From NCBI GenBank assembly GCA_003971905.1, contig RSEE01000058.1:62001-126000 (forward strand): a stretch of DNA of 64,000 bases. The letters are read 5' to 3'. Position 1 is the stretch's first letter, and each line of letters starts with the position of its first letter. Positions 43,543-54,021 of the stretch are shown piece after piece. The stretch is from Moniliella sp. 'wahieum' (lineage: Eukaryota > Basidiomycota > Moniliellomycetes > Moniliellales > Moniliellaceae). The notes beneath the pieces are model-generated. The model saw only the letters and a program-made list of their open reading frames with translations, did not search any database and was not told the DNA's origin. The translations under genes and the position numbers were made by a program.

Positions 43543-46500
43543 TCGTCCTCCTTTCTTTTCCTCTTTCGTCCTTGTACAACATCCCTTACCAATCCATCCT
43601 TTTGATCCATCACACAGGCAACTCCTGTGTTACTTTTAATTTAGTTCACCATCACAGCAGTCCCACCGACTTTTGCTTCCAGCGACCATCTCTTGGTCTT
43701 CCAACATCCCTTCGACTGGGTATTCATTGCCGTCGATCCTCTTCCAGTCTCATCTGTACGGATCACATGGCGATCCTGCAAGAGAGTTAAATTGTTCTGT
43801 ACCAGGACAGGTCAAACCCTGTCTTTGCCTGCGTCAACCTTCCAGTCCGCACTTTAGGACCACACCACTACAGGCGTGCTATAGTCTTGCTCGTTCGGGC
43901 GCACACGCAACCTTGCCACCACGGGAGCGAACACTCAATGGAGAGGCCTCACCTCGCCTCTAGCTCCGTTCGGATCTGCCAGTATAGTGGTCGGGCTTGA
44001 TCAACCGTAAGAACCTCTGTCCTCCTCCAAGGGAAAGCACCCCTAAACTATAGGCCGGGCCCCAGTCCGGGATCCACCCATGACGGCGGCTCTCACCCAC
44101 TGAAGCAGAGCTGGAGATATATCAGTCAAGGATTGATGTTACGTTTGGCCCAGGCCACAGTACATGCCTCAGTCCTGTTTTCGATGCGAGAGGAATAGAT
44201 GAAATCGATGAAAGAGGAGACAGGAGCATTCGGTTACATTTGGCACTTTGGCGTTTATTAATAGAGGCGAAGAAGGCCGCGCATATAACCGTCAAGTATA
44301 CTATGACGAATGCATAGATCTCTCCATCGAGAGCTCTCTATGGCATCGTGGAGAGATGATAGCTTCTTCTGACAGACCCTCTGCGGTCCTGTAGGACACT
44401 CTGGGAAACGGGGGCCACATATCCTATAGATCAGGCCTATCAATATCAGACCTATCACATCCGGGCCGTCCATGGTTTGCTCACTTCACGTTCGACATCA
44501 ACAGTCCGGCCGGGCTGCCAACCCAGTGCCTCGCTCGTCCGGCAGGTTTGAAGCTTCAATATTCAAGCTTCAAGCTTCAAGAGCTTAGGCCTTCAAGCGC
44601 TAAGCTGTTTTAAGGTGGTACACAGGATTTCATATGGCCGAAGAGCATAAAGCACGATGTGTGGTGTGTAATGCATGATGCGTGATGGGGCACCCTTCTG
44701 TACCCTTCTGCACCCTAGTCTTCAATCTTCAAGCCGCCGGTCCGTGGCAATACTCGCAATTCGCAGCCCAAGGCAAGTAAAACTTCAATTACAAGCTCTG
44801 AGGGAGTCGGCAAGATGCGCTCATCGCTCAGGCGCTCAGGTCCTCAGGCGCTCAGCAAGCCGCGCGCCACGGTGGATGTGCGCCAGTACCCAGACTGAGT
44901 GTACTGAGGTACCACTGAGTGTGTACTGAGTACGACTCAGTGCTGCGGGCTGGACACTCTGTGACATGCCACCTACTCTTCACCGGTCACGCGTCGCCGT
45001 TGCCCCATACATCAAGATGGAGCAGAGGTGGATCGATGAACGTTGGAGACAAGCCAGTATAATATTTCGGTGGATATACGTTTACACTTTTTGATCCGTT
45101 CCGAATGTCGCAATGGGAGAATGTATGTAAGGTCGGAGGAACCCAAAAGGAATTGGGTGGAGAGCCTGTGAAAATAGAGCAAACCAAAGGCAATGGTGGC
45201 CCCATCAAGCCTTACGGGCTCAGGCGCTCAGAGCCTCTCATGCACATGCTACACACTTGGCAGAAACAGGGGTTCAAACCGCCAGCCAGATGTATACACA
45301 TGGAGGCTTCGAAGGCCAAGCTTGAAGCTTGAAGAAAGAGGGGACAAAAACGATTATGGTATGCGATAACTCGACCAGGCCTCAGGGCTCAGGAGCGTAG
45401 GCGCCTTGGCCTACGCACGGCCAACAAGACGGATCTTGGCCTGGGTTAGAACGAAGAAAGGAATGGCAGAGTACCTAAGAGGATCGGGACACGAATGCAT
45501 GTTGTGTGGCATGTGACAGACACCCTCACAGGTATTCAATTTTCAATGTTTAGTTAGCTCTTAGCGTTTATAAATTGTTCCAGGCCACTCGCTCTCGCTT
45601 GCTGGTAGTACATACTACGACCTGCCTGTCTCATGTCGGAGCCGATAATCTTGATGATCTGGATAATCGGAAACCAGATGGTCGGAGTGCGCGATTGGTG
45701 ATTTGTGATCGATGATCGATGATCGATGATCGGGGACGATGATGCATGTGACGAGAGTGATAAAGCTTAAAGCGACTAGAGGCTGGTGGGGAGGGGCTCC
45801 TGCTATGTTGGTAGTGAGTAATTGTACGTATTGGTGGGGAAGCTACAAATAATCTGACACATGTGATTCACAGGGCCTTAACTTCACGCATCATGCGCAT
45901 CATGCATCATAATGATCGATGCACTATGTCCATGTGCAACGTTCAAACGTTCATATTCTGAGCTTACCCGTTAGCGTTCCACGTTCCACGTTACGCCCGG
46001 GAGTGTCATGCATCACCCATTGCATCCCGCGCTGCTGGGCAGGCCCGTCGTCGCGTTGCGCATTCCAACGATGTCGGTGCCAGTATGGCCTCTATGTCCG
46101 CTGCGAACCGAGCACGAAGAAACCCGTTTTTGCCACGTGTGGGTGGGGGTGATGCAGGTGATGCTCAGGGCTCATTGTGGTAGCTGCAGTTAAGCTAGGC
46201 TGGTGCCAGCGACCCCGCTCCTCCGGCCTCTTCAGCACCTTTTTTGGTGGAGCGCGATGCACATTGTGCACGCTGGACACGATTCGGTGCCAGCGGTGGT
46301 GAGGCTGGTGAGGTTGGTGACTGGTGACCGGTGAGGCTCGAGGTGGGCGGGGCGGGCTTGGACCTTGGGGCGCCACACGCACATAGTGCAGAGTGCCTCT
46401 ATACGGTCTACGCGGGGCACACATTTGGGTACTGAACACGTTAAAACGTACTCAGTCTGAGTACTGAGTTCAGTACGTTCAGTAGTGAACGTTGAACGTT

Positions 46501-47201
46501 GAACTCACTGAGTACCGAATGCCAATAGCCCATGGGCTTTTCTGTTGGTCATCGAACAGTGTCATTCATGTCTTCATTGAATATTGAGTAGTGCACTATA
46601 CAGCCACTAAAGCCTAGTCACTGTGGCATGCGAATGTGACATGTGACAGATCACTGATTTTCATCATACGTCACGGGTCACGCGTCATAGCCACCAAGCA
46701 TCCCGGAAGAACCCTCACTTGATTGAAAATGGGTAATCGAAAATGGATCTAATCAGCACTCAGTAACTGAGTACTCACAGTAATTCAGTGGTGGCGGCGT
46801 GGGGGCTTGGGAGCTGAGGCGCAGCTGTAAAACTGGGCGGAGGCCCGCGGAGGCACTTGTCAGGCCTCAGGCCAGGTTTGAGGCCACTCCCTGAGGCCCA
46901 AATAAGACTGAGCTTCACAGGTAAGGCGCTGAGCCGCTCAGGCTGAGGGCGCTGAGGGCTCCCGTCAACGCTCAGCGACCGCCTAAGCCTCAGATCCTGG
47001 AGGCTATCTTGCAACGGGTGGCGCAACAGGGCCCACGTGCATCCTCTGTTAAGCTTTAGCAGGGCCTTGGACCGAACCGAGATACGCCAATGTTGTCCGA
47101 CTCAGTGCGCAGTCTCGACTAGCCTAGTAGCTAGTAGAGGGAGCAGCGACTAATAGTGAGCTAGTGACCTGACCTTGCGCTGCCCAGCAGGCCCTGTATT
47201 C
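43543..47201. other. Long gene-poor, palindrome-rich stretch
   Basis: No gene recognised in 3.6 kb. Clusters of short palindromic words occur at 44540-44620 (AAGCTTCAAGCTTCAAG), 44880-44945 and 46440-46520 (ACTGAGTACTGAGT / GTACTCAGT words, AACGTTGAACGTTGAA), 45950-45990 (CGTTCCACGTTCCACGTTACG) and 46850-47000 (AGGCCTCAGGCC, GCTGAGGGCGCTGAGGG). A second (GATGATC)n array lies at 45706-45732. Confidence 0.5.
45706..45732. repeat. 7-bp microsatellite (GATGATC)n, second array
   Basis: TGATC followed by three GATGATC units, the same repeat unit as at 41681-41711 four kilobases away. Confidence 0.8.
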
Positions 47202-47206
47202 AGCAA

Positions 47207-47420
47207 TGTTGGGACCCGTGGTCCCGTACTTAGGCCAAGGTGCCTCATCACCCTTCACCCCTGATTTGTCCTCCCAAGCCTCCACGTGTATACTCAGGCT
47301 TGTTTGAACCCCTGTCTCTAGGTGGCACAAGGCTTAGACCTCAACCACCACCATCGCGATTGCATTGCTCTACATCTCCAGAGGTTCTTCACCCAATCCC
47401 TTGGGTTCCTCCGTCTTACA
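47207..47420 (+). repeat. 5' LTR of the copia element
   Basis: 214 bp, TGTTGGGA...TCTTACA. It aligns end to end with 52545-52757. The left edge abuts AGCAA. Confidence 0.94.
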
Positions 47421-47608
47421 GAGTTACAATCCTCTTGACGCTCATCAGCCCTGAGCCTTCCATTCACCCCTCTTCCACCCAACACCTACCTCCCCCTGGC
47501 AGGCTCTCAGGCTCAGGAGTCTTGGTTCAACTCCTCAACCCATACTTCGCCAACTGCCGCCGCAGAAGAGAGCAACACACTCCGTCGGAGTTGACCACGT
47601 CTCCCCCG

Positions 47609-48660
47609 ATGACACCATCACGTGAGTATACTCCTACACCTCAGCCCACCCCCGTGGGCACCGACAACACCGCGAACGAGGTCGCCACCCTCGCCGACCG
47701 CATTCGCGACATGTTCAAATTGTTTCCCGACACGTCACCCTCAAACAGCTACAGGATACTGGTAGCAACCTTGGGTACAGCGACAAGACGACCACAGAAG
47801 CCATTGTCATGTTATCATGTGAGAATCCACCCAAGACTAGCAAGAACGAAGGTGCCATATCGTCAACTCCGGCCATCGACGACAACCCGTGGGCCTTGAC
47901 TCCCGACAAGCTCCTCCGCAGTGCCACTCGCACCAACGTGCCGCACGAGCGTTTCCACAACAACAGCTCGTTTTGGTTGTGGACCCGGATCTTTCTCCCT
48001 CGTATCCAGATTATCCTGGAGCGCGTGAGCATCGGAACAGGGCAAGGCCCTGGACGGGTATAACGCATTACTGGACGCTCATTAGCCAACATTCTACTCC
48101 CGTGGATAGACTCCGACGTCGTCCAGCAGATCACCGGCGATGGCACGCCGGCTCTAGGGTCTGCATACTATCATGCTCTGCGTGATTTGTACGGCACCGT
48201 TTCAGACACTGAGGTCTGTAATATCCTCATAAAGATTCTCACCCTCAAAAGGGCACCAAGTCGGGCCGCCAATACCTGAATGAGTTCACTGTGGCGGTAA
48301 ACCAGTAAGAGATGACGTCCAAGTCCAAGCTGGACGAGATTGTCTAGCAAAGATGCTACGGAACGGCGTCATGATCAGGGGTGGTTGCACCTCCATCGTA
48401 ACAGCAGCTACGCCGAATTGCGCCGAGCAGTGAGCGAACTCGAAGGCTCCACTACGGTAGTACCTCCAGTTCAAGCCCAATTCCTTCCAGTACGACCCCT
48501 TCGGAAGCCACGTCGCACAGCCAAACAAACAGTACGGCTAAAGGCAGCGGACAAGGCCGAGGTGGCAGCGGATACAGAGGAGTCACCGTGGGGCCAAACG
48601 TGGCGGCCATGTTGGCCGGCGGCTACGACAGCCCAGACCACCTCATGTGCCATGCAGTAA
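47609..48660 (+). CDS. Copia Gag-like region, degraded frames
   Basis: Position between the 5' LTR and the integrase marks this as gag. A likely start is ATG 47609 (MTPSREYTPTPQPTPVGTD), followed by a helical stretch NEVATLADRIRDMFKLF. After a frame slip comes SKNEGAISSTPAIDDNPWAL and TPDKLLRSATRTNVPHERF, then LPRIQIILERVSIGTGQG and a short stop at 48063. Later a Gly/Arg-rich stretch occurs near 48560. I could not find an intact CCHC zinc knuckle. At least three frame changes or stops are needed to reach 48660. Confidence 0.55.
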
Positions 48661-48822
48661 CCCTATGGCGCTCACTATACACCACCCGAGTCAGCTACAT
48701 CGACTGAAACGGAGTCTGTCGGTCCACAAACCCCTCCTCACCCCTACTCGGACAGCGCGGGAGGCCTTCCTCCAGCCAATCTCCCTGCGCAACACGATTC
48801 AGGTGCGAGACCATCGTATTCA

Positions 48823-51800
48823 ATGAACGAAGTGCGTTATCAATCTTCGTCCCCACCGCGAGCCCATAGCAGTGGCAAACGGACAGATCGCCATACACTG
48901 AAGGCATTGGCACCATCTCTATGTACATTCAAACCCAGAACGGAGCCCCTATCCGCATCCACCTACCCGGCAGCTTGTACTGCCCCACCTTCCCGACCAA
49001 CCTGCTCAGCGCTTACCATCTATCTGTCGCAGGCATTGGCAGCTGGATCCTCCAGGTGGCCATGGTCTCTCGGACGACACGGCGAACCTTTTCGTCTCGC
49101 CGCCGACTCAAGCTATTCCCTTACTCTGGCGCCCAATACGACAGCCACAGCCAACAGCGCCACTTCGCTACTCAACCTTGATGCAACCCTGGTCAAGGTG
49201 AAAAACGCCCACATCCGATGGAATCATGCACCCCTAGATCAACTTTCATCCCTCACGTCGGACGACCCAGCATTCGAACGGGTCAACAGTGGCGACATCG
49301 CTTTAGTCCGGTCCTCGTGGCACTGTGCACCATGCGCATTAAGCAGAGCCACTGCCCCACCCCACGCCGCGACTGGACGCCCAATCCGATCCATTCGCCC
49401 TTTCTCTCTCCTCCACCTCGACGTCCTTGACATATCCCGCCAAGGCGGCGGGGGTCATACTTACGCCCTTATCATTGTCGACGACTTTACGCGGTATACC
49501 TGGACGCTACCCCTGGTGTCCAAGGGTGATGCCACAGCCGAACTTCAAGCCTTCATCCGGCGCGAGCATCGCCAACATCCCGACCGCCCCCTTCAAGCGG
49601 TCCGCTCTGACAATGCGCCTGAACTCACCACCGCAATGGACGAGTTTTACTGCGAACTGGGAGTAGTGAGCGAGCGCACCAATCCTGGCGAAAGTGCGTC
49701 CAATGGGGTCGCCGAACGCGCCATAAGATCGATTACGGATCGCGCTCGACTCATGGTAGTCGCAAACCGATTGATTCCCGACGAGTGGTGGGAACACAGC
49801 TTATTGGCAGCCACGTATGCACACAACCAGTCGCCGCCGAAGGCACTGGGTGGAGACAGCCGATTTGTCCGGTACCATGGCTTCAAACCCTCCCTTCGCA
49901 TGCGCGGTTTTGGCACCCTTGCTTACCTGCACCTACCGCCCAACCAACGCGAGGGCGGCAAACTTGGTCCGCGGGCGGTCCCAGCTATGTTGGTGGGTTA
50001 CGGGCACGGCCGCGGGTCGAAGGGGTGGCTCTTTGCCATCCACCAGGATGACGGCCAAGTTGGATTCCGTTGGAAAAAGCCGTCCACCTGGACACATGTC
50101 CCGTACACCACCGAGTATCCCACGCACTTCCATCTGGACCCCCTTGTTCCTTCTGGTGGCGGAGATGTGCGGGGGGCGGAGAGATGGGTGCTGGTGGGAA
50201 GTCAGGCAGCTCCCCCCCCGGCGTGTGCGTTTTGCGATAGATGAACTGACCCGCGATACTAATGGTAAGAAAGAAATGCCCCCATGGAAAAGAAAATTAA
50301 AAGAACGAAAAACAGAGGCACATCGCCCGGCTCAAGCCAACGAAAATGAGAATTCAGAGCCTGGCCCCACTCCCACCAACTCCAACCCCCCACATGTACC
50401 CCCCAACCTGTTGCATCTGACCCCGCAGGCATGGCACAACGCCAGGCAAAGCAAGCCGAAGAAAATGAAACTATCACAGAAGATGCCGTTGACACTGGCC
50501 ACCAAGTCCTGCCTCCCCTCCCTCTTCCGCTCCACTTCCCCTCCCTCCCCCCTCATCCCCTCCTCTCCCCCACCGACACGCTCGCCCCCGTGACCGTGCC
50601 CCTGACCGATACAGCGTCCCCGCACTCGTGCGTCGCAATCCCGTTCGCCAAGCGCGTATCAACGCTCCACCCCTCGACCTGTCCATTCCAGCCAACGACA
50701 ATTGCGCGATGGCACTTTTCCCTGCTCGTCAACAAGGCCCCTAGCATCTTTGGCAACCCGGCCGCTCTCCGCCCTAGGAATGCAGGCTTTGGTGAGTATT
50801 TTCGGACCACCGCGCCGGACACTCCATGCCCGCTTCGGAGCCAAGCACCCCCCATCGCACTCGCAATCGAATCCGCGGCAAGTGACACCGAGGTCATACT
50901 GACCACCGATGGGGTCCCGGTGGCCCCCAAGAACATCAAGAAGTTGGTGGGTCACCCTGCCTTTGATGGCGTACTCGAGGCAATGCGCCTCGAGCTTCGG
51001 CGTTTTGACGAGCGTGACGTGAAGGAAGTTGTACCCATCCCCCCAGGGATCAAACCCCTTCCCGGCATGTGGGTCTAGGTACTAAGACGGATGCGGATGC
51101 TAACTTCCTCAAGTACCGTGCCCGCTACGTTGTGGGAGGGCACCGGCAAGTTCCTGGCACATGGGCGAAATCTTTTGCTCCTGCCGTTCGTACTGCTGCC
51201 GTCAACACGCTAATTGCGTTGGCCGAAGCTGATGGCCTCCACTTATTTCTGCCGATGTGGAAGCTGCCTACCTCTATGCCGATATCAACGAGCTCGTCTA
51301 TGTTCGACCACCCCCCTTCTTCCCAGAAGCGCCCGGTCATTGCTGGAGACTCAAGAAAAGTCTCTATGGCCTGCACCAGAGCGGGGCCAACTTTGGAGAT
51401 TGGCTCCGCACTTTCCTTTGCGACCGACTCCACTTCACTAGCCTAAAATCAGAGCCTTGCCTGTTCATACGTCGCACCGAACCTCTTGGCCTGATCCTAA
51501 TCGCCGTCCACACTGACGACTTTTTGGTCGCGTGTCGGTCCCAAGAAGCGTATGATGAATTCTTAGTGGAATTAAGGCGCAGCATCCAAATTAAGTCCAA
51601 CGGCCCCTACGTTTCCATCTCGGCTGCCAATACGACCGTATCGATGGACGACTGTACATCAGCCAACCCAAATTCATCGCTGAGACGCTTGCCGCGCATG
51701 ACATATCACCTCACCGGCCCCGCTACCTTCCAATCGGCCACCAACTTCCGCCTCCCAAGCGACCCGAACACGAAAAGCGTGCCACTCGAGACGAGCACCG

Positions 51801-52479
51801 TGCCTACCGTTCTATTGTCGGATCCAGCTTGTGGGCGGCTCGTATGTCCCGGCCTGATGCCCTCTTTGCGGCTACCTTTTAGCGCGGTTTATGGACGACC
51901 CGTCCGCCGCCCACCGACGCGCAGCGGAGGACCTATTACGTTTCTTCGCCGGTACGTCTGACTACTCTTTGTGCCTCACACCCAACGATCTCGCCCTCTA
52001 CTCGAGCTGCACACCGATGCCTCCTTTGCATCAGACAAGAGCAACTCTCACTCCGTTTCGGGCCATGTTGTTTTTGTTTTCGGTGTGCCTGTATCCTGGG
52101 GCTCCAAGTCCCAAATCAAGGTGTGAGCAACACAGCAGCATCTGAATACCTAGCCATGGGAGATGGCCTTCGAGATGCTCTATTCATTCGCAACATACTG
52201 TTTGAACTTGGTGTCTGCAAGGCTAATCACCCGATTGAGCTCTTTGTTGACAACACCGCTGCCAAAGCGTTGGCCGAAAAGCTCGGCAGCCTAGGCAAAA
52301 TACGGGAGATTGACGTCTCGTACCACGAGGTGCGGGAACGCATCCACCGAGGCGAAATTAAAGTCCACTACACTCCAGGTGCACACCATCTCCCTGACTG
52401 GTTCACCAAACCTCTTTCTCTTCCCAAGATCATTTCTGCGCGTAACAATTTCGATTTGGCTTCTCTTTCTTCGCGCTGA
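48823..52479 (+). CDS. Copia Pol: integrase, reverse transcriptase, RNase H
   Basis: The first part has the pre-integrase segment GIGTISMYIQTQNGAPIRIH and LLSAYHLSVAG in a neighbouring frame. The integrase has an HxxxC-x2-C type finger (RWNHAPL...CAPCALSRA), and the D,D,E core with LLHLDVLDI, IIVDDFTRYTWTLPL, VRSDNAPEL and ASNGVAERAIRSI, running to a stop at 50244. A Pro-rich linker follows. The reverse transcriptase has GIKPLPGMWV, FLKYRARYVVGGHRQ, AAYLYADINELVYVRPP, KKSLYGLHQSGANFGDWL and VHTDDFLVACRS, where HTDD stands for the usual YVDD. RNase H has NTAASEYLAMGDGLRDALF, ELFVDNTAAKALAE and PGAHHLPDWFTKPL and ends at 52479. Frame breaks near 51078, 51255 and 51650-52120. Confidence 0.88.
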
Positions 52480-52544
52480 TCCCCTTTCTACTTTTCTTTT
52501 GTTGATGGCCAACGGGCTTCTTTCGTTCCCTTGGCCCGGGGGGG

Positions 52545-52757
52545 TGTTGGGACCCGTGGTCCCGTACTTAGGCCAAGGGCCTCATCACCCTTCACCCCTG
52601 ATTTGTCCTCCGAAGCCTCCACGTGTATACTCAGGCTTGTTGAACCCCTGTCTCTAGGTGTGGCACAAGGCTTAGACCTAACCACCACCATCGCGATTGC
52701 ATTGCTCTACATTCCAGAGGTTCTTCACCCAATCCCTTGGGTTCCTCCGGTCTTACA
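52545..52757 (+). repeat. 3' LTR of the copia element
   Basis: 213 bp, the second copy of the LTR. Against the 5' copy it has one C/G change (CCTCCCAAG versus CCTCCGAAG) and six one- or two-base gaps. It is followed by the AGCAA duplication. Confidence 0.94.
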
Positions 52758-54021
52758 AGCAATTCGATACAGATCGATGATCATCAATCTCGATGCATGT
52801 CTGCCCCATGGAAACCACGTACACCCCGTACTTAATCACTTTAATGCTCGCTCTCTTCTTTTTACGTGTTGCTGCGTTCTGAACGACGCACTAACCATGT
52901 TCAAAACGCCTTGCGCTTAACCCCGCCTTCGGCGCAGTCCAGCAAAAGGCAAGCAATTGCCCCCAGCTTGGCCCACGCCCACGCCAGCGCCTGCGCCTCA
53001 GCGCCAACAGCATCACCGCGGGCGTCGCTCGTCGTTTTTAAGAGAGAGGAGCCCATATACGCAGTACGGATGGGCATATCAAGCCCGTGTGACGGGTGGC
53101 GCTGTCGGTCAGAGAGTGTGCCAGCAACGCCACCAACGCCACCAACGTTAGCAACGTTAGCAACGCCCCTGCGTGCGTTGGCAGCACAGGCACAGCGTAG
53201 CGCCCCCCAGGCAGCACGACGCAGCCGCACGCAGCCCCCAACGCACTCCGTTCCCAGCCCAGGCAAGGAAAGCACGCCTGTGCGAGTGGAACGAGGCGCC
53301 GTCTGCTGCTGTCTGCTGCCACGCTGGGCAGCTCTGCCACCGCGCATCCTGCACCCTGCATCATGCACATGCATCATCGATCGTTGTTCACGCATCACAC
53401 ATCATGCGTCACTGCATCACTGGTCACCGGTCACTAGCTTCACTAGCATTACTAGATCACGAAGTCACCAGCTAGTCACTAGCACTAGTCACTAGCACTA
53501 GTCACGGGTCCCTAGTCCCAGGCTCTGTCCCAATCGCTAAGCCTAGGCCCTCGTTGCTCGTCACGTGTCGCATGTCATGCATGTCATGCATCATGTATCA
53601 TGCATCATGCATCATGCATCATGCATCGTGTATCATGCATCACAACACCCGCCGCTCCGGCCGAAGACAGACTGACCCTCTGCCACGGCCTGCAACGGGA
53701 GCCACGCATGTCAATATTCATTTTGAACTCGCAGCACCACTGTGCCCAGGCCAGCGCGACATACACCCTGGTCGCGCATGGAGCCCCCATCGGCCATTGC
53801 CTTCTGACAAACCGACATGGGCGCTTGGCCACAGCCACCTGCCCACCCTCTCCGCCTTCTCCATCCTCTCCACCCATCCGCCTTCTCCATCCTCTCCACC
53901 CATCCGCCTTCTCCATCCGCTCCAGCCTCTGTGCCCTCATCCTCTTCATCCTCTTCATCCTCTTCATCCTCTCCACCGGCACCCTCTCCCGTACCACGCC
54001 AGCCTCTCTGCCCTGCCCCCC
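52758..54021. other. Intergenic, palindrome island and ATGCATC repeats
   Basis: No gene recognised. Around 53400-53520 are CACTAGTCACTAGCACTAGTCACTAG words and GGTCACCGGTCAC. Around 53566-53640 lies an ATGCATC array. From ~53830 the DNA is C/T-rich with CCATCCTCTCCA words; this is the likely leader or promoter of the zinc-finger gene. Confidence 0.5.
53566..53640. repeat. Degenerate (ATCATGC)n microsatellite
   Basis: CATGTCATGCATGTCATGC is followed by four to five ATCATGC units. The unit contains the ATGCAT palindrome. It resembles short ATGCATC words at 63860 and at the window end (CATGTATCATGCATG). Confidence 0.75.

Larger units (their letters stand above)
47207..52757 (+). mobile_element. 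Complete Ty1/copia retrotransposon
   Basis: A 5.55-kb element on the plus strand with ~214-bp LTRs starting TGTTGGGACCC and ending GTCTTACA. The target-site duplication is AGCAA (47202-47206 and 52758-52762). The internal order is gag, integrase, reverse transcriptase, RNase H, the copia (Pseudoviridae) order with integrase before RT. A G-rich polypurine tract (CCCGGGGGGG) lies just before the 3' LTR. The two LTRs differ by one substitution and six small indels, so the insertion is young. The coding region is interrupted by several frame shifts. I do not recognise the primer-binding site (inside the 5' LTR the sequence starts GAGTTACAATCC). Confidence 0.94.

Noticed and set aside
47124-47330. 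Short frames across the copia LTR, repeated at 52488-52691
   Set aside because: They arise from the LTR sequence itself; the similarity between the two places is the LTR pair.
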